Assembly (NCBI GenBank): GCA_026686845.1
Contig: JAIVEN010000015.1
Span: forward strand, 7,855,501 to 7,919,500
DNA: 64,000 nucleotides
Direction of reading: 5' to 3'
Source of the DNA: Adenanthera pavonina
Taxonomy: Eukaryota > Streptophyta > Magnoliopsida > Fabales > Fabaceae
The position numbers and the translations under genes are program-made. Shown here one piece after another: positions 23,846 to 38,900 of the stretch. The stretch's first letter is position 1. Every line of letters begins with the position of its first letter. The notes beneath the pieces are model-generated. The model did not search any database and was not told where the DNA came from. It saw only the letters and a program-made list of their open reading frames with translations.

Positions 23846-26800
23846 ACATCCTTATAAATGTGCGCCAAAACTAGGTCTCCAAACGCAACGTTTCAATTTT
23901 CCAAGTTTTTTTGGGTCAAATCATTGTGGTCGAAACCGTGAAGGATTGGGATTGTGACACGTGCCCTCCATAGTCTCCCCCAAAATGCTGCGTTTCGAAG
24001 AGGCTCTATAAGAATTCAGAACCCACACGCATGACGTCTTATTTATTTATTTATTTACTTTTGGGTTCCATTAGGAGCCGATCGAGATCCATTGGACGCA
24101 AAAATTTCTTCCTTGTTCCTCCTCGGTGTAAGAAGCTGCAATTTCTAGTAACAGTTGTTGACGCCGAGAGTTAATTCCAAGTTTTGTTCCATGCATGATT
24201 CCGTATATTATTGATGACGGGCTTCCATTTTTCTTTTTCTTTTTCTTTTTTTCTTGGTCTCCAGCTGAGGTATTAATTACGCTCTCATTGCCCTTGTTCC
24301 CAAAATTTCTGTACTTAAGCCTCCAAAAGCATACATTTTGAAATGACAACGTATCCGTGAAAGTACTAAGCAGCTGAAAATCATAAACATCTAAAAACGA
24401 ATTTTTTTAATATATATATATATATATATATTCATGTGCAAAATTAGAAGGAGGTGACAAACATAAACTTATGTCAGAGGTGACATCACCCAATGAAGTA
24501 TGCGTCTACGTGTGTGTTTTCTAAATCAGCTATGATGTCTCAGGTGACATTACTACTGTATCATGTGTCATACTTACATAAATGACATTAATTAGCTATA
24601 AATCATGATGTCACTCTCTGTCATATATAACCTAAGGATTTTCAGTTATGATTTTATCACATCATATCTTCTGAATCACCTAATTAACGTTTTCGGATGG
24701 CAGTGCGGATAAAAAGGAATCACGAGGGATTGTAGGATTTAGTCATTTAGATATTCTTAAATTAAAAAGATTGAAAAATATTTTTAAAATAAAATAAATT
24801 ATATAGATTTTTTTTTAATTTTGTTAAAATAATGTAAAGTTATATTTTACGTTTAAAATTAACTGAACTTTTTTAATTTTATTAAAATTACGCAGAACAC
24901 TCTTCAATTTTAAACATAGATCATGAACGGTAAATGACATGAATTTTCGTTGAGTACAAAGGTACTCTCTATATTTTTTAAACGTAAACACCTTTTTTTA
25001 AATACAAAAGATCTCTACAATTTTAGTAAAACTCAATAAAAAATTTATATAGTTTATTTTTTGTTTTAAGGGAAAGTTTGCTACATTATAATTTTAGAAA
25101 CAATGTGCATGTGTGTAATTTTAGAAAATGAAAATTCATTAAAATTCCATATAATTTACTTTTTTTTTAAAGAAGATTTGCTGTTTAGGTTTTAAAAGTA
25201 GAGGAAAAGTATATATGTATAATTTTAAAAAAAATTTAAAAATTTAATATTTTACTTTTTGAAGGAAGGTGAATATGAAAAAGAGTTAAAAATAAAAAAA
25301 ATTGAGTTTAATATACATTCTCTATCCATTGTACTATTTTCGTTTTTCTTAAAATGATATAATTAATTACGGATACTTTCTCTTTATTATTCATGTTAAC
25401 GTATGCACCCTCGCTATTTGTTCTTCTTTTTACATTCCACTCCACACAACGGAACAAGCAATTCTCTTTTCCCAAACTCATACCATCACTCTTCTGAAGC
25501 ATCAAACTTATAATTCAAATCCAATATTTGTCCATTTCTTGCATTCTTGAGCTCAACATTGTAGATGGAGATAAACCGCAAGTTTGTTGATAATATCATG
25601 GACAGCTCAAGTTCTTCACCACTTAGTCACTCACAGTTTTTTTTTTAATGCGTTTGTCAAAGGCTTTCAACGGAATCATCACATATATGGAGAAATTTCT
25701 TTTAAAACAACTACCTATATTGAGCAAGCTTAGCTGGAAAAAGACTGTGTAAACTGTTTTATTTAGTAGCTGTCCATTTTTGTTACTGTTATTAGCATTT
25801 GCTTAGAATAGTGGAGCTTTTTTTTTTGGCCAGAAATAGTGAAGGACCTGGGTGTATGATATATGACCATTTTGAATAATTAATATGGATAGGTGACAAT
25901 AGTGAAAACTTAGAGTGATAACTTTCCTCGCTGAAGATCTCGCTATATTTGGAAGCTGGCCCACTTTATAATGCATTGCTTTGAAATTTTATTTTCTTTT
26001 TTTAATTCGTCAAAGATTATTTCAACCCGGAGTAGACGGAACAAAAATTTTAGTCTAAGATTTCCTGTTAATGTTGGACTTTTGATTACAGTAATCCTTC
26101 ATTAAATATAAAAATGTGTAATTACTATTTTTTTAAATTTATATATCGATGACTCAATGATACTAGAGTTATTTCTATAACTAAAGATTTCAACTTTAAA
26201 CTTTAATAAAATTTGAAACATTTATGTTTTTGAATAAAAAATAAAAAATATTAGTGACATTTATTTTTTTGGTCTTGTTAGTGACATTTATTTTAACTCA
26301 CCGAAAAGAACGGTTAGAATTAATAAGCATGGTTTGTTTGAAATATTATAATTAGATGTAAGTCTTTTTTGGCCATAAAATGCATTCACATATATATATA
26401 TAAACCAGTTTTCATTATTATTAATATTAACATCAAAATTAAAACATGATAATTTTGAATTTTTTCAATAATATTATGAGAAGTATAGACGTAGATACAA
26501 TTAAAAATAATATTATATTTAAAATAATCAAATTATCATGTTACTATTATTATTATTTTGACAATGAAAGTATCATGATATACATAAATTTGTCATATTT
26601 TGATTAAAAATTTATAGTAATATGACACAAGTTGGTAGAAGAGTATCATAGAGATTTTTCTTTTCCCAAAAAAGAAGACTATCATGAACGAGAGAGATCC
26701 GAAAAACTGGGCAAACTTGTAACTGAATTTGAAAAAGTATAAGTGAAATTTCTATTATAACCAAGGCAACGACGACCGAGGAAGCGTTCTCTTGCCGCCA

Positions 26801-26870
26801 AATGCGTGGTCATTTCCGTCATTTCAGTACCTTCTAAATTAAACCTGTACGACTCAATGCATTTGCATTC
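23846..26870. other. Intergenic DNA upstream of the ABC transporter
   Basis: No gene is supported. The part 24465-24640 holds about ten TGACAT/ATGTCA-type hexamers in both orientations. An (AT)n tract lies at about 24410-24431. The stretch 24740-25310 is very A/T-rich. A minus-strand open frame at 25308-25505 shows no family features. The 5' promoter of the ABC transporter must lie in the right end of this stretch, but no clear TATA box is seen. Confidence 0.5.
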
Positions 26871-26903
26871 TTCCTTCTGCGTCCGTCTGTCCTTCCTCCT
26901 CAC

Positions 26904-26945
26904 ACACTGAAGGAGAGAGAAAGAAAGGGAGAAAGAGAAAGAGAA
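26904..26945 (+). promoter_or_regulatory. GA-rich 5' leader of the ABC transporter
   Basis: A purine tract of GAGAGAAAGAAAGGGAGAAA type runs right up to the start codon. Such GA (CT on the other strand) tracts are common in plant 5' leaders. The tract is visible; a regulatory role is inference. Confidence 0.45.
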
Positions 26946-26946
26946 A

Positions 26947-29900
26947 ATGGCGGCTCCCGACGGAAGCGAATATTTCGACGTGGGATCAGTGGGAAGCGAG
27001 AGCTTCGCGAGGCCGTCCAACGCGGAGACGTTGGAGGAGGACGAAGAGGAGCTCCGATGGGCGGCGATTGCCAGGCTGCCTTCGCAGAAGCGGAACAACT
27101 TCGCGATTGTCAGGCAATCATCTCAGAGAGCCGATGAGGCAGACGATGGGAGCGGAACTGAGAAAATAGTAGATGTGAGGAAGCTGAATCGCGCTCACCG
27201 TGAACTCGTCGTCAAGCAGGCCTTAGCTACTAATGACCAAGACAATTACACGCTTCTCGCTGGCATCAAAGAACGGCTTGACAGGTTTCTGTATCTTTCG
27301 ATTTTGAGATGTTGAAGCATAAATGTTCTAAATTTAAAAACTGGACGTATTTTTATTGGAAAAAATACCCGTACATATCCAATATTCTACCTATTACTTC
27401 AAATTGCATATGAATACGTATATTTCGGTCTACGTGTCTATATTCTGTCGACTCGTGTCCATGTAGATACGCACGTACGCACGTACAAAAAATGTATCAG
27501 TCTTTCTTTGATTTGTTCTAACTGTTTTGTTTTTACCATTTATTGAGACAGAGTTCAATTGGAAGTGTCCAAAATTGAAGTGAGGTACCAGAACTTGAAT
27601 GTTAAGGCTGATGTTCAAATTGGTTCCAGAGCTCTGCCAACTCTGATCAATTGCACACGGGACGTCCTTGAGGTGCATTTTGGATTTCTCTCTGATTTTA
27701 ATTAATTCCTGATCATCAACTCTGAATCTCTGATTCGCATTCATAATTGTGGATGGCCCAGAATATTCTAACCAAATTGAGGATATTTCGACCTAAGAGG
27801 CATTCGCTAAGCATCCTTAATAATATCAGTGGCGTCATCAAACCTAAAAGGTTAAGTTTCTTCTTCATTTACTAATAGCATGTGCCGTTAAATTTTGTCA
27901 TTAGGTTACTCTAATGATATCATTTAAATACATGATTATTAATAAAGGAAAAGATTCTCAACCCAGACACGTCTCAAATCAAAGCATAGAAGTTGTTTCC
28001 CGGCCCTTACTGTTTCTTATGAATGAAGTCATCACTTATTATAATGAATAAAGTTTTCGTTTAGTATGGTACGTGGTTCACTTATGCTACTTCTTCAATT
28101 GAATACAATTAAACAAGCACATCTATTTATATAAAAATTGAGGATCCCACATAAACGTGTTGGTAATTATTTCAGCTTAATCGAGCAAGAATTAATAAAG
28201 TGGAATATAGAAATCATGGTAGTTGGGACTTGGGATATGGGACGTAAATGGGGTGATACAAAGCAGTGAGGCATCACAAGCGAATGTTCTTTATCGGGTT
28301 CAGGACTTTCATGTGTGCTGTTTCTTTTCGGGTAAAAGTCATGAGTTTGGTGTATTCAACACTTTGTAATCAGTACACGACATTTCTTTAATTTGTAGGA
28401 TGACCTTGCTATTGGGACCCCCAGGATCGGGTAAAACTTCCCTTCTTTTAGCTCTAGCGGGAAAGCTTGATAGCAACCTAAAGGTAATTAGAACGTATAT
28501 TTTTATTGGTCAATAGGCCTGCACCTTTTTCTTTGTTAAAAAATATCTTTCTATTAATATAGACAAATACTTTTATGGAACCAAGTTAAAATAAATTGTT
28601 TAAAATTGTAGTAGGCTAACAAATATGCAAATTAGTTAGCTCACATGTGATGGATAGTAATTTTGTTATTTTTGGACACCCCACCTTCAGTGATTGCAGA
28701 CTTATATATCCTTAATGCCTTGATAGATGGGAGGAGAGTATTCTCTAAACTATATTGTATAATTTCCTAGACGTTGTCCTATCCTTTCTTTAAAAAGCAA
28801 AATTGTAGTAGGCTACATTATTCATTCATTAATATACAATAAAAATGACGAGAATAGATGTGGACGGGGTGACAATCCTCACATTATGCAACAAGGGCTT
28901 TTGGAATTAGGTGTTGGCTTGTTCTCTAGGTGGAACGATTTGATTTTTAGTCATTTGACACTTGAAAGCATTAGGCTCCAGGATTTAATTTTATCTCGGT
29001 TCAGCAGTTGAGAAGTACTATATATCTTATTACACCATGAACTTTAGCAATAATAATCTGAGACCCTTACAGCCTTAATAAACCTGTTCTCCATTTTTTT
29101 TGAAAAAATAGTTTTACTGCTCTATTCTTTCCTCTGCAGAAAAGCGGCAGTATAACATATAACGGACATGACCTAGATGAGTTCTGTGTTCAAAGGACTT
29201 CTGCATATATTAGCCAAACAGATAATCACATAGCAGAACTGACAGTAAGAGAAACTTTCGATTTTGCTGCTAGATGTCAAGGGGCAAGTGAAGGTTTTGC
29301 AGGTATATTAATTAACTTTATTAAGCTAAGGGCATCATATTCAATTAAAGATTTATGTAACTTTAGATCCCTGTTTTTCTTCTCCCCTTAACAATCTTCT
29401 AACAAATTTATTAACTCTTTTCTCCCTCTTCCTCCTTCCCTTGCATCCTTTCCATTCAGGATACACAAAGGAACTTGGCCGCCTAGAAAAGGAAAGGAAC
29501 ATACGACCAAGTCCAGAAATTGACGCCTTTATGAAGGTTGCTATCAGAAATGCGTTGTACTTCATAAAAATAATGCACACGTGCGCTTGCCTATTCAGGG
29601 CTGTTCTAATGTGTAGTCTTTGAAATTGTTACCCTCCACAGGCATCATCCATTGGAGGTAAAAAACATAGTGTGGCCACAGACTATGTTTTGAAAGTACT
29701 CGGTCTTGATATATGTTCAGAGACGATAGTTGGGAACGATATGCTTAGGGGAGTGTCAGGTGGCCAAAGAAAAAGAGTTACAACAGGTTTGTCTCGCGTT
29801 TTCAATAATCAATTTATCAATATATATTGAAAACTTTAAGCCGCATTTTTCGAAAGCTACAAACAGTGTGGCTCCTATCACAAACAACAATGTAGCTTCT

Positions 29901-32900
29901 CTCACATACACATTGTTTTATACTCGATGTTTTACATGTGGCCCACATCTAGTTGGATATAATTGCTTTGTGCTAAATATTTGGAACTCGTCATATCAAC
30001 ATCTCAGGTTAATTACAACACCAGTTTAAATTGTTTTTTTCTGTTGCAGTTAGAGTTGTGTTATAGTTCACCTGATAATAGTGCTAGAATTTTACTAAAT
30101 TGTTTATGTAATTAAGCAGTTTCTAGGATCTAGATAATCTACAAACTAACAATTTCATAAATGCTAGGACTTTGTCCAAGCTGGTTGAGATAGAATGTTG
30201 AGATGACACTGATTTGAGTTTCGCAGTCGCGGCAATCAATGACATGTTAGTGCATCCCAATTATTTCAGGAGAGATGATTGTTGGACCAAGAAAAACTTT
30301 CTTTATGGATGAAATATCAACCGGACTTGATAGCTCTACCACATACCAGATAGTTAAATGCATAAAGAATTTTGTTCATCTGATGGATGCTACCGTACTC
30401 ATGGCTCTCCTTCAGCCTGCACCTGAGACATTTGAGCTGTTTGATGATCTGGTGCTGCTGTCCGAAGGGCATGTGGTATATCATGGCCCTCGAGAAGATG
30501 TACTTGAGTTTTTTGAGTCACTAGGTTTCAGACTTCCACCTCGAAAGGGGGTTGCAGACTTTCTTCAGGAGGTATATATGTCTTCACACATACTTTTTAT
30601 GGCCTACTGCTCCCTAAACGTTTGCTCACTTTTTCTTCTCCTCTTCGAGCAGGTGACCTCCAAAAAGGATCAAGCTCAATACTGGGCTGATCCCTCAAAA
30701 CCATACAAGTTTCTCTCAGTTTGTGAGATTGCGGATGCCTTTAGAAATTCCAAATTTGGAAGGTCTATAGAATCCATGCTTGCTGTTCCATACGACAAAT
30801 CAAGGTGCCATCCGTCAGCTTTGGCCAGAACTAAATTTGCTGCATCAAAGTGGGAGCTCTGTAAAGCTTGCTTTGCCCGAGAAGTGCTCTTGATCAAAAG
30901 GCATAGTTTCCTTTATATTTTTAGAACCTGCCAGGTATGCTTCATTAAATTGTGATGCTTAAACTTGTTTTATAATTTTATTTTTCCTTAAAATTATGAC
31001 TTTGGCAGTAAAAATAACTTGATATGGATCCTTTCCAGTCAATTTCTCAAACTTTGGTCTGATCCAACGGTTATCTTAAATGACAGTAAATTCAACATTT
31101 ATAGCTAATTTCGTTAGATTTAGAGACTGTTTCTTATGCAAGTTATACACATAAGGAAGAAAGTATGTCTATGTTGAACTACAAGAATGAGACAGGATAA
31201 AAAATGAAATTGTTATATATTTCCCCCATTCTGTAGTTATGCTGATGGCTCCATTCATGAGCTTCTTCAGTTGTGGCCTCCAACTCTTGCTTCACTTATA
31301 GTTTTTTTAGAATCATATATATATACGTACTTCTAAGAAGCTACACTCTCCTTAAGCTGTGAATAATGGGACTCCTCTCACAATTAACTTTTTATGTACT
31401 TCATGTGAAACACGAATCCCACAGCTAGTTATTATATATTTATATTGCTCAAGAAAATAATAAATGATGGAGCTATATATATATTTTCTTGGTGAGGGTA
31501 AGCCATAAGCACAGTCAAATTAGGTAGACCCCAGACGCAACGCTTTTATGGTAATCTCTAGTCAAGTTATATCCAGTCCGTTGATTCATTGAGCGGACCG
31601 TTTCTTTTCATGCCTTTGATAGCCCTTGGATCAGACCAAGGGTTGAGATATCGGCCGGAGAGAGGTATTGGGAGATGTGGCTGGAGAGGAAACACACTTA
31701 TTAGTTTTGTGAATACACATTAGAAATTTGGAATCTATATGCACTTACTTATTATAGGGAAGAGTTTAACGAACAAATCGTCAAACTTCAGGCGTCGAAG
31801 GTTTTTCTGTTGAAAGTCTTGTGGGAAAATTTGATGTTACCAACTAACAAAGCATATAACCCTGTTCCTCATTACACCTTTATAACGATAACCTGACTTG
31901 TGATATTTTCTCATTCTTGATACAATCCTCTCATGCTCCTTTTTTTTTTTAAAAAATTATGTTTCTTTTTTCTTATTTAACCTTTGCAGCACTGTAAATG
32001 ATTCAGTGGCTTCGCTCTTGTTTTTTACTGTAAAATCAACGCAAGTTATTTAAAATGATTTTGTGAATTAAGAAAGGACCTCGAAATTAAAACTGGGCAT
32101 TGCAGATTGTTGCAGATTTCTATCTAGACTAAAACTTTAATTTGAATTTTTATACATTTTTTAATTTAAAACTCTCATGTAATAAAATTACTTGTACAAT
32201 TTGATTATTTATTACTGAATATAATTAAGTACCAATAAATCTATAAATGACGTAATAATGCTAGGTGATAACTTATTAAAAAATATCATAGCAACAATTT
32301 TCTGCATTTTGAAGGTTTTGCCATTAATGCCAAATTGTGGCAAGAAAATGTTAGAAATATAAACTTGATTTCGTCGTCGTGATTATTATTCATGTACATT
32401 GATCTTGTCTAATCTAAGTCTATTATCTCGTGTCCACTTTCTTGAATAATATTGCCAAAGTATAAGGTAGTTGAAAGTTGTAATAAATGTGAGTGGTTGG
32501 AAAATGCATTAAATGTCAGTTGATAAGAGTTAAATCTAGAATATTGCCTTGAATAGGAGTTAAGCTCTCATCGTTGCATCAAGTCAAGCAGAACTTTTCC
32601 AATCTAAAGTTTCATTCTTCTCCAACTTCTCTTCATCTCCATCTCCATCTCCACTACCCCACATTCCGCTTCCAATACCTTATATTTCAACTGAAAAAAG
32701 CAAATGGCGTTCAATGCAATATACTCCTTCTTGTCCTTTTATGTGAGTTATCTTTTAAGAAAAATTTTACGGTCTAAAACATAAATCATTTTGCAAGAGT
32801 TTGTGCAATTTTAATTGCTTTACTCCAAAAAACATTTTTCTTATCAATTACTCTACTTTATGAAACATTAATTGTTTTAGAGAATGTATATACTTCCTCC

Positions 32901-35900
32901 ATTTCTCTTCATGTGTCATTTAAGGTTTTTAGTATATAGATTAAAAAGTACAATTAATATGTTTGAATTTTTTTTTTAAGTTTTCTAATATGCCTTTCAA
33001 TAAATAGGTAGGCAAAAAAAATAATTAATATTTTTTTTATTTTTAGAAGGATAGATAAGAGTATAATTGAAAAAATAATCATTAATGTATTGAAATTTGA
33101 AAGTGACAAATAAATGGAAATAAAAGTTTTTTTTAAAAGTGACAGTTAAAAAGAAATGGAGGGAGTAGTGTTGTCAAAGGCGCTGAGATGAGGAGCAAAT
33201 CTATCCTATTACCTTGTATAGCATGTGAGGCGATGGGATTCATGAGGCGTCAAAAGGCGCTCGCCTTTAGCGCCTTTCCTACATGGGGGGCGAGCGCCTT
33301 TGGCGCCTTGAAAAAAAAATTGTGAAGAAGCAAAATTGGTCGAAGGTCATTGGTGACGTTAAGAAGTAGAACTTGGTTTGTAGCAGTCGGAGAGTACTTC
33401 TAAGAAGGTTTCAATTGTGTCCAGGTGTTGGGTAGGATTTCAACTAAGAGGACGATGTTCTGTAGTTTTGCTTCCCAAATTCGAATGGTGGGTGGGTCAC
33501 CGAATCTGTTTGTGGAGGAGATAACAGGTGTCGGGTAGATTATCTAATAAAAAGAATAGAAAATTTTTAAATTTTAAAAGTAGGAATTAGAATATTAAAT
33601 AAGTTAAAAATATTATTATCTAATAAAAAGTATTGAAAAATTTTAAATTTAAAATAAGATAAATTATTGTAATGTAAATTGTAATCATCAATTGAAATCA
33701 AATCAAATATAAATGAAAAGATTATCTAATAAAAATAATAAGAAAGTTTTAAATTTAAAAAGTAGGAATTAGAATATTCAATAAGTTAAAAAAATTATTC
33801 TCTAATAAAAAACATAGGAAAGTTTTAGATTTAAAATTTAAAATAAGATAAATTATTGTAATGTAAATTGTAATCAAATCAAACATAAATGAAAAGATAG
33901 TGTAATAAAATCAAACATAAACGAAAGGATTATCTAATAAAAATAATAAAAAAGTTTTAAATTTAAAAAGTGGGAATTAGAATATTCAATAAGTTAAAAA
34001 GATTATTATATAAAAAAACTTACGTAGTGCATTTTATTATTTGTTCTTTTTTAAAACATATATATGGAGGGTATTTCAATATATTTTTATTTTTTTTTCT
34101 ATAACTCTATATCATATGTATATAATATATTTTTTATTATTGCGCCTTGCTTCACTCAGGCGTGCGCCTTTCTCACGGCTCTCGCTTGAGGCGTTTTATT
34201 AGTCATGCGCTTTGAGTGCCTCTCTCACCTTTGACTACTTTGGGAGGGAGTATATTTTTTTTAAAAAATTTATGATATTTATTAGGAGTAAATATTGAAA
34301 TTAAAGCAATTTTTAAATAGTTTTATTGATACAACTAATTTTTTTATTTTAATAAAATAGTTAAAAATAAATTATATTAAGAATTGAATAGAAAGAAAAG
34401 TAAGCTAGTGGGAGGCAATGATATTGGAGTGGAGAGTCATCATATATTTTTTAGTAAAATTTAAAGTAAAAATGTAGAACTTTTTAAATAGAGAATCATA
34501 CGTCAAATTGAACTTTTTTAATAGAAACTTTCCTTCCTCTCCCAATCCTCTCCCACTCAACTCTCCCACATTCCTCTTCCAATACCTTTATTCCAACGGC
34601 AAAAAGCAAATGGCATTCAACGCCATATAGTAAGCTGGTAGGAAGCAATCATACTGAATTGGAGAGTCACCATATCTTCTCTAATCAATTCCATCTTTTG
34701 TTCCCCCTGTACGAAACTTAGAAGTGTGGCCAGAAAATGAGGCATAGGGGCCAAAAATTTCAACCCCCACACAACAAAGATATTTCAGATTGCGTGTCCA
34801 CTTTGATATGCTCCTGGCATCTAATTTTAGATTGACTCATCAAGCTTAAACTTCAGTTTTTATACTAACTCGGATGGGATTCTTTCTTTCATTATGACGG
34901 TCTTTGTGACAGTCACTAAATATACATTTGACCAACTTACATATATCTGTTGTTTTGACACTTGATGACTTTCTGGTATCTCCCCTGTTGATGGGGATTT
35001 GAGGATGAAATAAGATCAAATTAAGTATGTAATTCCGGAGAAATATTTTGATTCTTTATTTCTCAGTTTTCTGTTATAATTTGATTTGACTTTTTGTTTT
35101 TGCTCAATAATCTTATCTATTTATGTATTCTCGTGTTGTCAGGTTATTTTTGTTGGTTTTGTCACATGTACTATATTCATTCGAACAAGATTACATCCAA
35201 CGGATGAGTATAATGGAAACCTTTATCTCTCGGCTCTGTTTTTCGGGCTAGTTCACATGATGTTTAATGGATTTTCTGAGCTACCTCTCATGATATCTCG
35301 GCTTCCAGTATTTTATAAGCAAAGAGATAATTTTTTCTATACTGCATTGGCTTGGTCGTCTTCCAGTTGGCTTCTTCGTGTGCCTTACTCCGTTATTGAA
35401 GCCGTAGTATGGAGTGTAGTTGTATACTACAGTGTTGGATTTGCTCCTTCTGCTGGAAGGTATATATCTTAATCTATTTCTTCTTTCTATTTCGATTTTC
35501 CCCCTTTTAGCCTCATACGCATGCATTCTCATTGCATTCTGTTAAATATTTCAGGTTTTTTGGCTACATGTTTTTACTTTTTATAATGCACCAAATGGCA
35601 TTGGGTCTCTTTCGGATGATGGCTTCCATTGCTCGGGATATGGTTCTTGCTAATACATTTGGATCAGCTGCGCTGCTGATTATATTCTTGCTGGGAGGAT
35701 TCATTGTTCCCAAAGGTACGCTGTGCACACCCCATTGGATCAAGTTTTAACAAACTGCTCTTGATGATTTGACCGTTATCCTTTCAGGGATGATTAAACC
35801 ATGGTGGATTTGGGGCTACTGGTTGTCACCGCTTACCTATGGACAACGCGCAATCTCAGTTAACGAATTTACTGCCACAAGGTGGATGCAGGTATTTAAA

Positions 35901-38900
35901 CGAGGCTAATGTATAACTTTTGTAAGTTTTTTCTTTTCATTAATACTAATAATTTTCACTAAAATATCAAATGGACCATTTAATGGATTGCTGTAGATTA
36001 TATATATATATATGTATGTATGTATTAATTCTGTAATCTGTTTGTAGAAATCATCAAGCGGGGACAACACGGTCGGTTTTAATGTCCTCCAGTCACACAG
36101 TTTACCGAACCACGATTACTGGTATTGGGCTAGTATTGGAATTTTAGTCCTCTATGCAATCTTTTTCAACAACATGGTCACTTTGGCCTTGGCTTATTTG
36201 AATCGTAAGCATATATAGAGTTTTTCTTTGAACCACTTACTTTTGTTTTAATATTTGTTCCTTGCATTTTTTTTGCTATAAAATATCCGTCCTCCTTGGA
36301 CAACGGATTCCTCAATTCTTTGATATCTGTTTTCCTCTCTAATTCCTTTTTTGTCTCCTCCTAATTTCTTTATGATTTCACACTTCAGCACTCCGAAAAG
36401 AGCAGATGGTTTTTCCTGATGACTTAGAAACGAATTCTGCTGGAGACGGTAATGCAGCCGGTGTGACGGTGCATACATATAATCAGGGGAACAAAATGAG
36501 TGGCATGCCTACAGGAAAAGGCGGTCAAACGAAGGGAATGATTCTTCCATTTCAACAATTGACAATGACATTTCACGAAGTCAATTATTTTGTTGATATG
36601 CCACCGGTGCGGTTTCTTGCTTTTGTGAATTCTATACGATGTATAAATCTGTAACTAGGCGAACACCAGAATCCTTTTGTTTTTTTGTTTTTCTTCCCCT
36701 GCTTTCTTCAACAGCTTAACTTGTTGTTTCATCAGGAATTACGGAGGCAGGGTATACCAGAAACTAGGTTGCAGCTTCTGTCCAATGTGAGTGGAGTATT
36801 CTCGCCCGGCGTCCTTACAGCATTAGTGGGTGCAAGTGGAGCAGGAAAGACCACTTTAATGGATGTGCTAGCTGGCAGGAAAACTGGAGGATACATAGAG
36901 GGGGACATTAAAATATCTGGTTACCCAAAAGTGCAACAGACATTTGCCAGAATATCAGGATATGTTGAACAGAATGATATACACTCTCCTCAGGTGACAG
37001 TTGAAGAGTCCCTATGGTTTTCTTCATCTCTTCGCCTTTCAAAGGAAGTCAGCCCAGAATTAAGACGTGTAAGCTGCTTCATTAGACAGTTTTTTTTTTT
37101 AATTCTAATATCTAATTTCGGAGAATTATTTTCCTTAGTATATCTTGTTAAAATGGGTTGTGTAGGAATTTGTTGAAGAAGTAATGAGACTAGTTGAGCT
37201 AGATACTCTGAGGCAGGCTTTGGTTGGCTTGCCAGGTAGTTCTGGCTTATCAACAGAGCAGAGAAAGCGATTAACAATTGCAGTAGAGCTTGTTGCGAAC
37301 CCTTCCATTATTTTTATGGATGAACCTACATCTGGACTTGATGCCCGTGCCGCCGCCATTGTCATGCGAACTGTTCGTAATACTGTTGATACAGGAAGAA
37401 CGGTGGTTTGCACCATTCATCAACCCAGTATCGATATATTTGAAGCATTTGATGAAGTTAGTTCATCTCCTATATTCTCATCCGTTGACTGCTTTTATAA
37501 CCCACATAATACACTTGCTTGACTTGAAGAGTCTAAACTTCGGTTTTTCATTTTAGTTACTTCTAATGAAACGCGGGGGTCGAATGATATATGGAGGAAA
37601 ACTTGGTTCGCAGTCACAGATAATGATTGACTATTTTCAGGTGACATTACAATTTATTCAAAGTTCTATTTTCTGAATCAACAATAATCCACGAGATGTA
37701 TGCTTCTTTTATGTGGAAACCGCTTAGGCTTTAGCTCCAAAAACGTCGTGCTCTGCCTTCAAATTGTGAGGTTTTGTGCTTAGCTCCCAGTTGGAAGCTT
37801 ATATACTGCCAAATTCATCCATTCTTCTTTTATGCTCGACTCACTGCATTGAAGCAGAGCCATGAACAGAATAGACAAGACATATATAACATGGAAGTTT
37901 AGGCCCTACATTTCCATGATTAAAACAAACGCGCCTTTAAGGATGTCCTCATTCTTTATCCAAATTGGTTGTCCTAACCTGATCTTATTGGCATCCTACC
38001 CCTTCTTATCTGACTCATCCATGACTCTGATTTTTATGGTATAAATAAAATGGCTATGCATAATTTTTGTTTCAATGTTCTTTAATTTTTTGTGCATTTT
38101 TCTATTTTCTCTGCAGAGTATCAGGGGAATACCCCCTATTCCAAGTGGCTACAATCCAGCTACTTGGGTGCTTGAGGTAACTACACCTGCTACTGAAGAG
38201 AAACTTGGTGTAGATTTTGCGGATATTTACAAGAATTCTCAACAATACAGGTGATTTTGAGTATACGCAAGCTGTTTTCTACGGTGCTACTAGAAAAGTC
38301 CTCCTCTTTTATTCCTACTAGTAAGATAGTTTTCCTTATGAGAAGAATGAATAAAATATTTTCACATAAATGTTTACCTCAGGACGGTGGAACAATCGAT
38401 TAGGGAATTCGAACATCCTCCTTCTGGTTCAGAACCACTGAAGTTTGACTCCATGTATTCACAAAACCTGATGACCCAGCTTTTGTTGAACTTACGGAAA
38501 CAAAATCTTGTGTACTGGAGAAGTCCACAGTATAACGCCATGAGGTTATTCTTCACCGCAATCAGTGCTTTGATATTTGGTTCCGTATTTTGGGACGTTG
38601 GCTCAAAAAGGTGAACATGGATACCATCTCATTCTCATATTATATTCTCATTCATGACTCATGAAGTCAAATATCTATACACACAAACACACACACATAT
38701 AACACTTTTATAATAGAGGCCAACGAGGGCAATGTCCCGACTGCCTATGCACAATAGACCAGGCAGTGCTGATCATATGGAAGCTTCTGGCTATGTAAAG
38801 TCAGGGCTGAACCTAATATGGAAAGTCCATTGTTTTAAATATTAAAAATTCCTTTTTCTATTGAAAAAAATAAAATATAAATTCTGAGCTTTGATAAAAA

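Larger units (their letters stand above)
30935..35142. other. Intron 9 of the ABC transporter (4.2 kb), transposon-filled
   Basis: It is much larger than the other introns. It contains a Stowaway MITE, a hAT-like element with internal tandem repeats, and a direct duplication: 32590-32735 resembles 34530-34655 (shared AAAGCAAATGGCNTTCAA phrase), with a further partial copy near 34400. No independent gene was found. Confidence 0.8.

Noticed and set aside
23958..23963. CACGTG G-box within GACACGTGCC, resembling an ABA-response element
   Set aside because: It is 3 kb upstream of the ABC transporter with no nearby TATA box or transcript evidence; a single hexamer is not sufficient.
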